A DNA stretch of 6,321 bases. Source: Bacteroidales bacterium 45-6. GTDB lineage: Bacteria; Bacteroidota; Bacteroidia; Bacteroidales; Dysgonomonadaceae. The notes beneath the pieces are model-generated. The model saw only the letters and a list, made by a program, of their open reading frames with translations, did no database searches and was not told where the DNA came from. Shown piece after piece: positions 6,020-6,321 of the stretch. Position 1 is the stretch's first letter; every line of letters starts with the position of its first letter. Both the position numbers and the translations under genes were made by a program. The stretch covers positions 1-6,321 of the forward strand of contig MKRS01000594.1 of NCBI GenBank assembly GCA_001897035.1. Reading direction: 5' to 3'.

Positions 6020-6321
6020 ATGGGAGAAGATTGAAATCGGAGAGTAAGCCGTTGTATTTGGGTCAAACGGGTAATAACCACTTCTTCAAGTGCAACCCCA
6101 GTGTGGTATAACCTGAGGCAGGCAAGTTGAGGGAGTTGGCAGCAAACATCCACCACATCACTGGTTCTATCACCTTCATATTTGATTGCCGTGATGTATG
6201 GCCACCAAGAAGGGTCGTGTATATCGGTGGGAGCTTGTTGACCATTTACACAAGCATGCAGCGGTAACATCCGCAAAGAAGTGATCCACAGATCACTTTT
6301 ATTCCGTACCGGCGATGAGCA
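5971..6321 (-). CDS. Leucine-rich-repeat-like protein, upstream part (open at window edge, ends at frameshift)
   Basis: This frame is open from the right edge to a TGA at 5973-5971. It encodes about 116 residues, beginning CSSPVRNKSDLWITSL and continuing with LPQLACLRLYHTG, LTQIQRLTLRFQSS and LSTLNSLTQLPV. The LxxLxxLxL texture is the same as in the frame that follows downstream, so both are likely one gene split by an indel. Adding one base in the minus-strand CAACTACCAG near 5980 restores LNSLTQLTSLKFLLSG, a smooth LRR unit. A TTG at 6276 could be called as a start but there is no reason to prefer it, since the frame stays open upstream. Function unknown; LRR proteins generally bind other proteins. 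It looks eukaryotic (no ribosome site, no nearby bacterial gene), but this is an impression from composition and repeat style, not from a search. Confidence 0.5.
   Translation of the reverse strand, partial: CSSPVRNKSDLWITSLRMLPLHACVNGQQAPTDIHDPSWWPYITAIKYEGDRTSDVVDVCCQLPQLACLRLYHTGVALEEVVITRLTQIQRLTLRFQSSPMWDWLSTLNSLTQLPV
5976..5984 (-). other. Probable single-base deletion splitting the LRR frame
   Basis: Leucine-rich-repeat reading passes from one minus-strand frame to another here. One extra base (a second T after plus-strand CTGGT, giving CTGGTTAG) would join the frames as QLTSLKFLL. No slippery heptamer of the programmed -1 type is visible, so sequencing error or pseudogene decay is more likely than recoding. 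Confidence 0.5.

Overview
The window carries the middle of a bacterial respiratory complex I operon (NADH:quinone oxidoreductase, nuo), read entirely on the minus strand. In transcription order, from high to low coordinates, it holds the last ~70 codons of nuoD, then complete nuoE, nuoF, nuoG, nuoH and nuoI, and the first 127 codons of nuoJ, which runs off the left edge. The gaps are 103, 3, 68, 41, 22 and 18 bases. This is the standard D-E-F-G-H-I-J order and reads as one transcription unit; its promoter and nuoA-C lie outside the window.

The bacterial part most resembles Bacteroidota. NuoG is a short 342-residue form without the large molybdopterin-oxidoreductase domain, which I recall as typical of that phylum. 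The NuoD tail has a Bacteroidota-like look, and Shine-Dalgarno sequences are weak or absent before most starts, as is common there. This assignment is from recall and not from a database search.

All iron-sulfur ligands expected in the visible subunits are present: N1a in NuoE, FMN/NADH site and N3 in NuoF, N1b, N5 and N4 in NuoG, N6a and N6b in NuoI. Together E, F and G form the NADH-oxidising arm, I carries electrons towards quinone, and H and J belong to the membrane arm. The genes look functional.

The right-hand ~950 bases do not fit. The open frame ending at the nuoD stop (5153) encodes genuine NuoD only for its last 69-72 residues. Upstream it changes, without a stop, into leucine-rich-repeat-like protein that continues to the right edge, with one probable single-base indel near 5980. 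The rest of nuoD is missing. The LRR part looks more like a protist protein than part of a nuo locus. The simplest readings are an assembly, amplification or cloning chimera between a bacterium and a eukaryote (possibly its host), or a real recombination joining the two. The junction lies at about 5345-5400. No RNA genes, CRISPR arrays, insertion sequences or classical terminators were seen.
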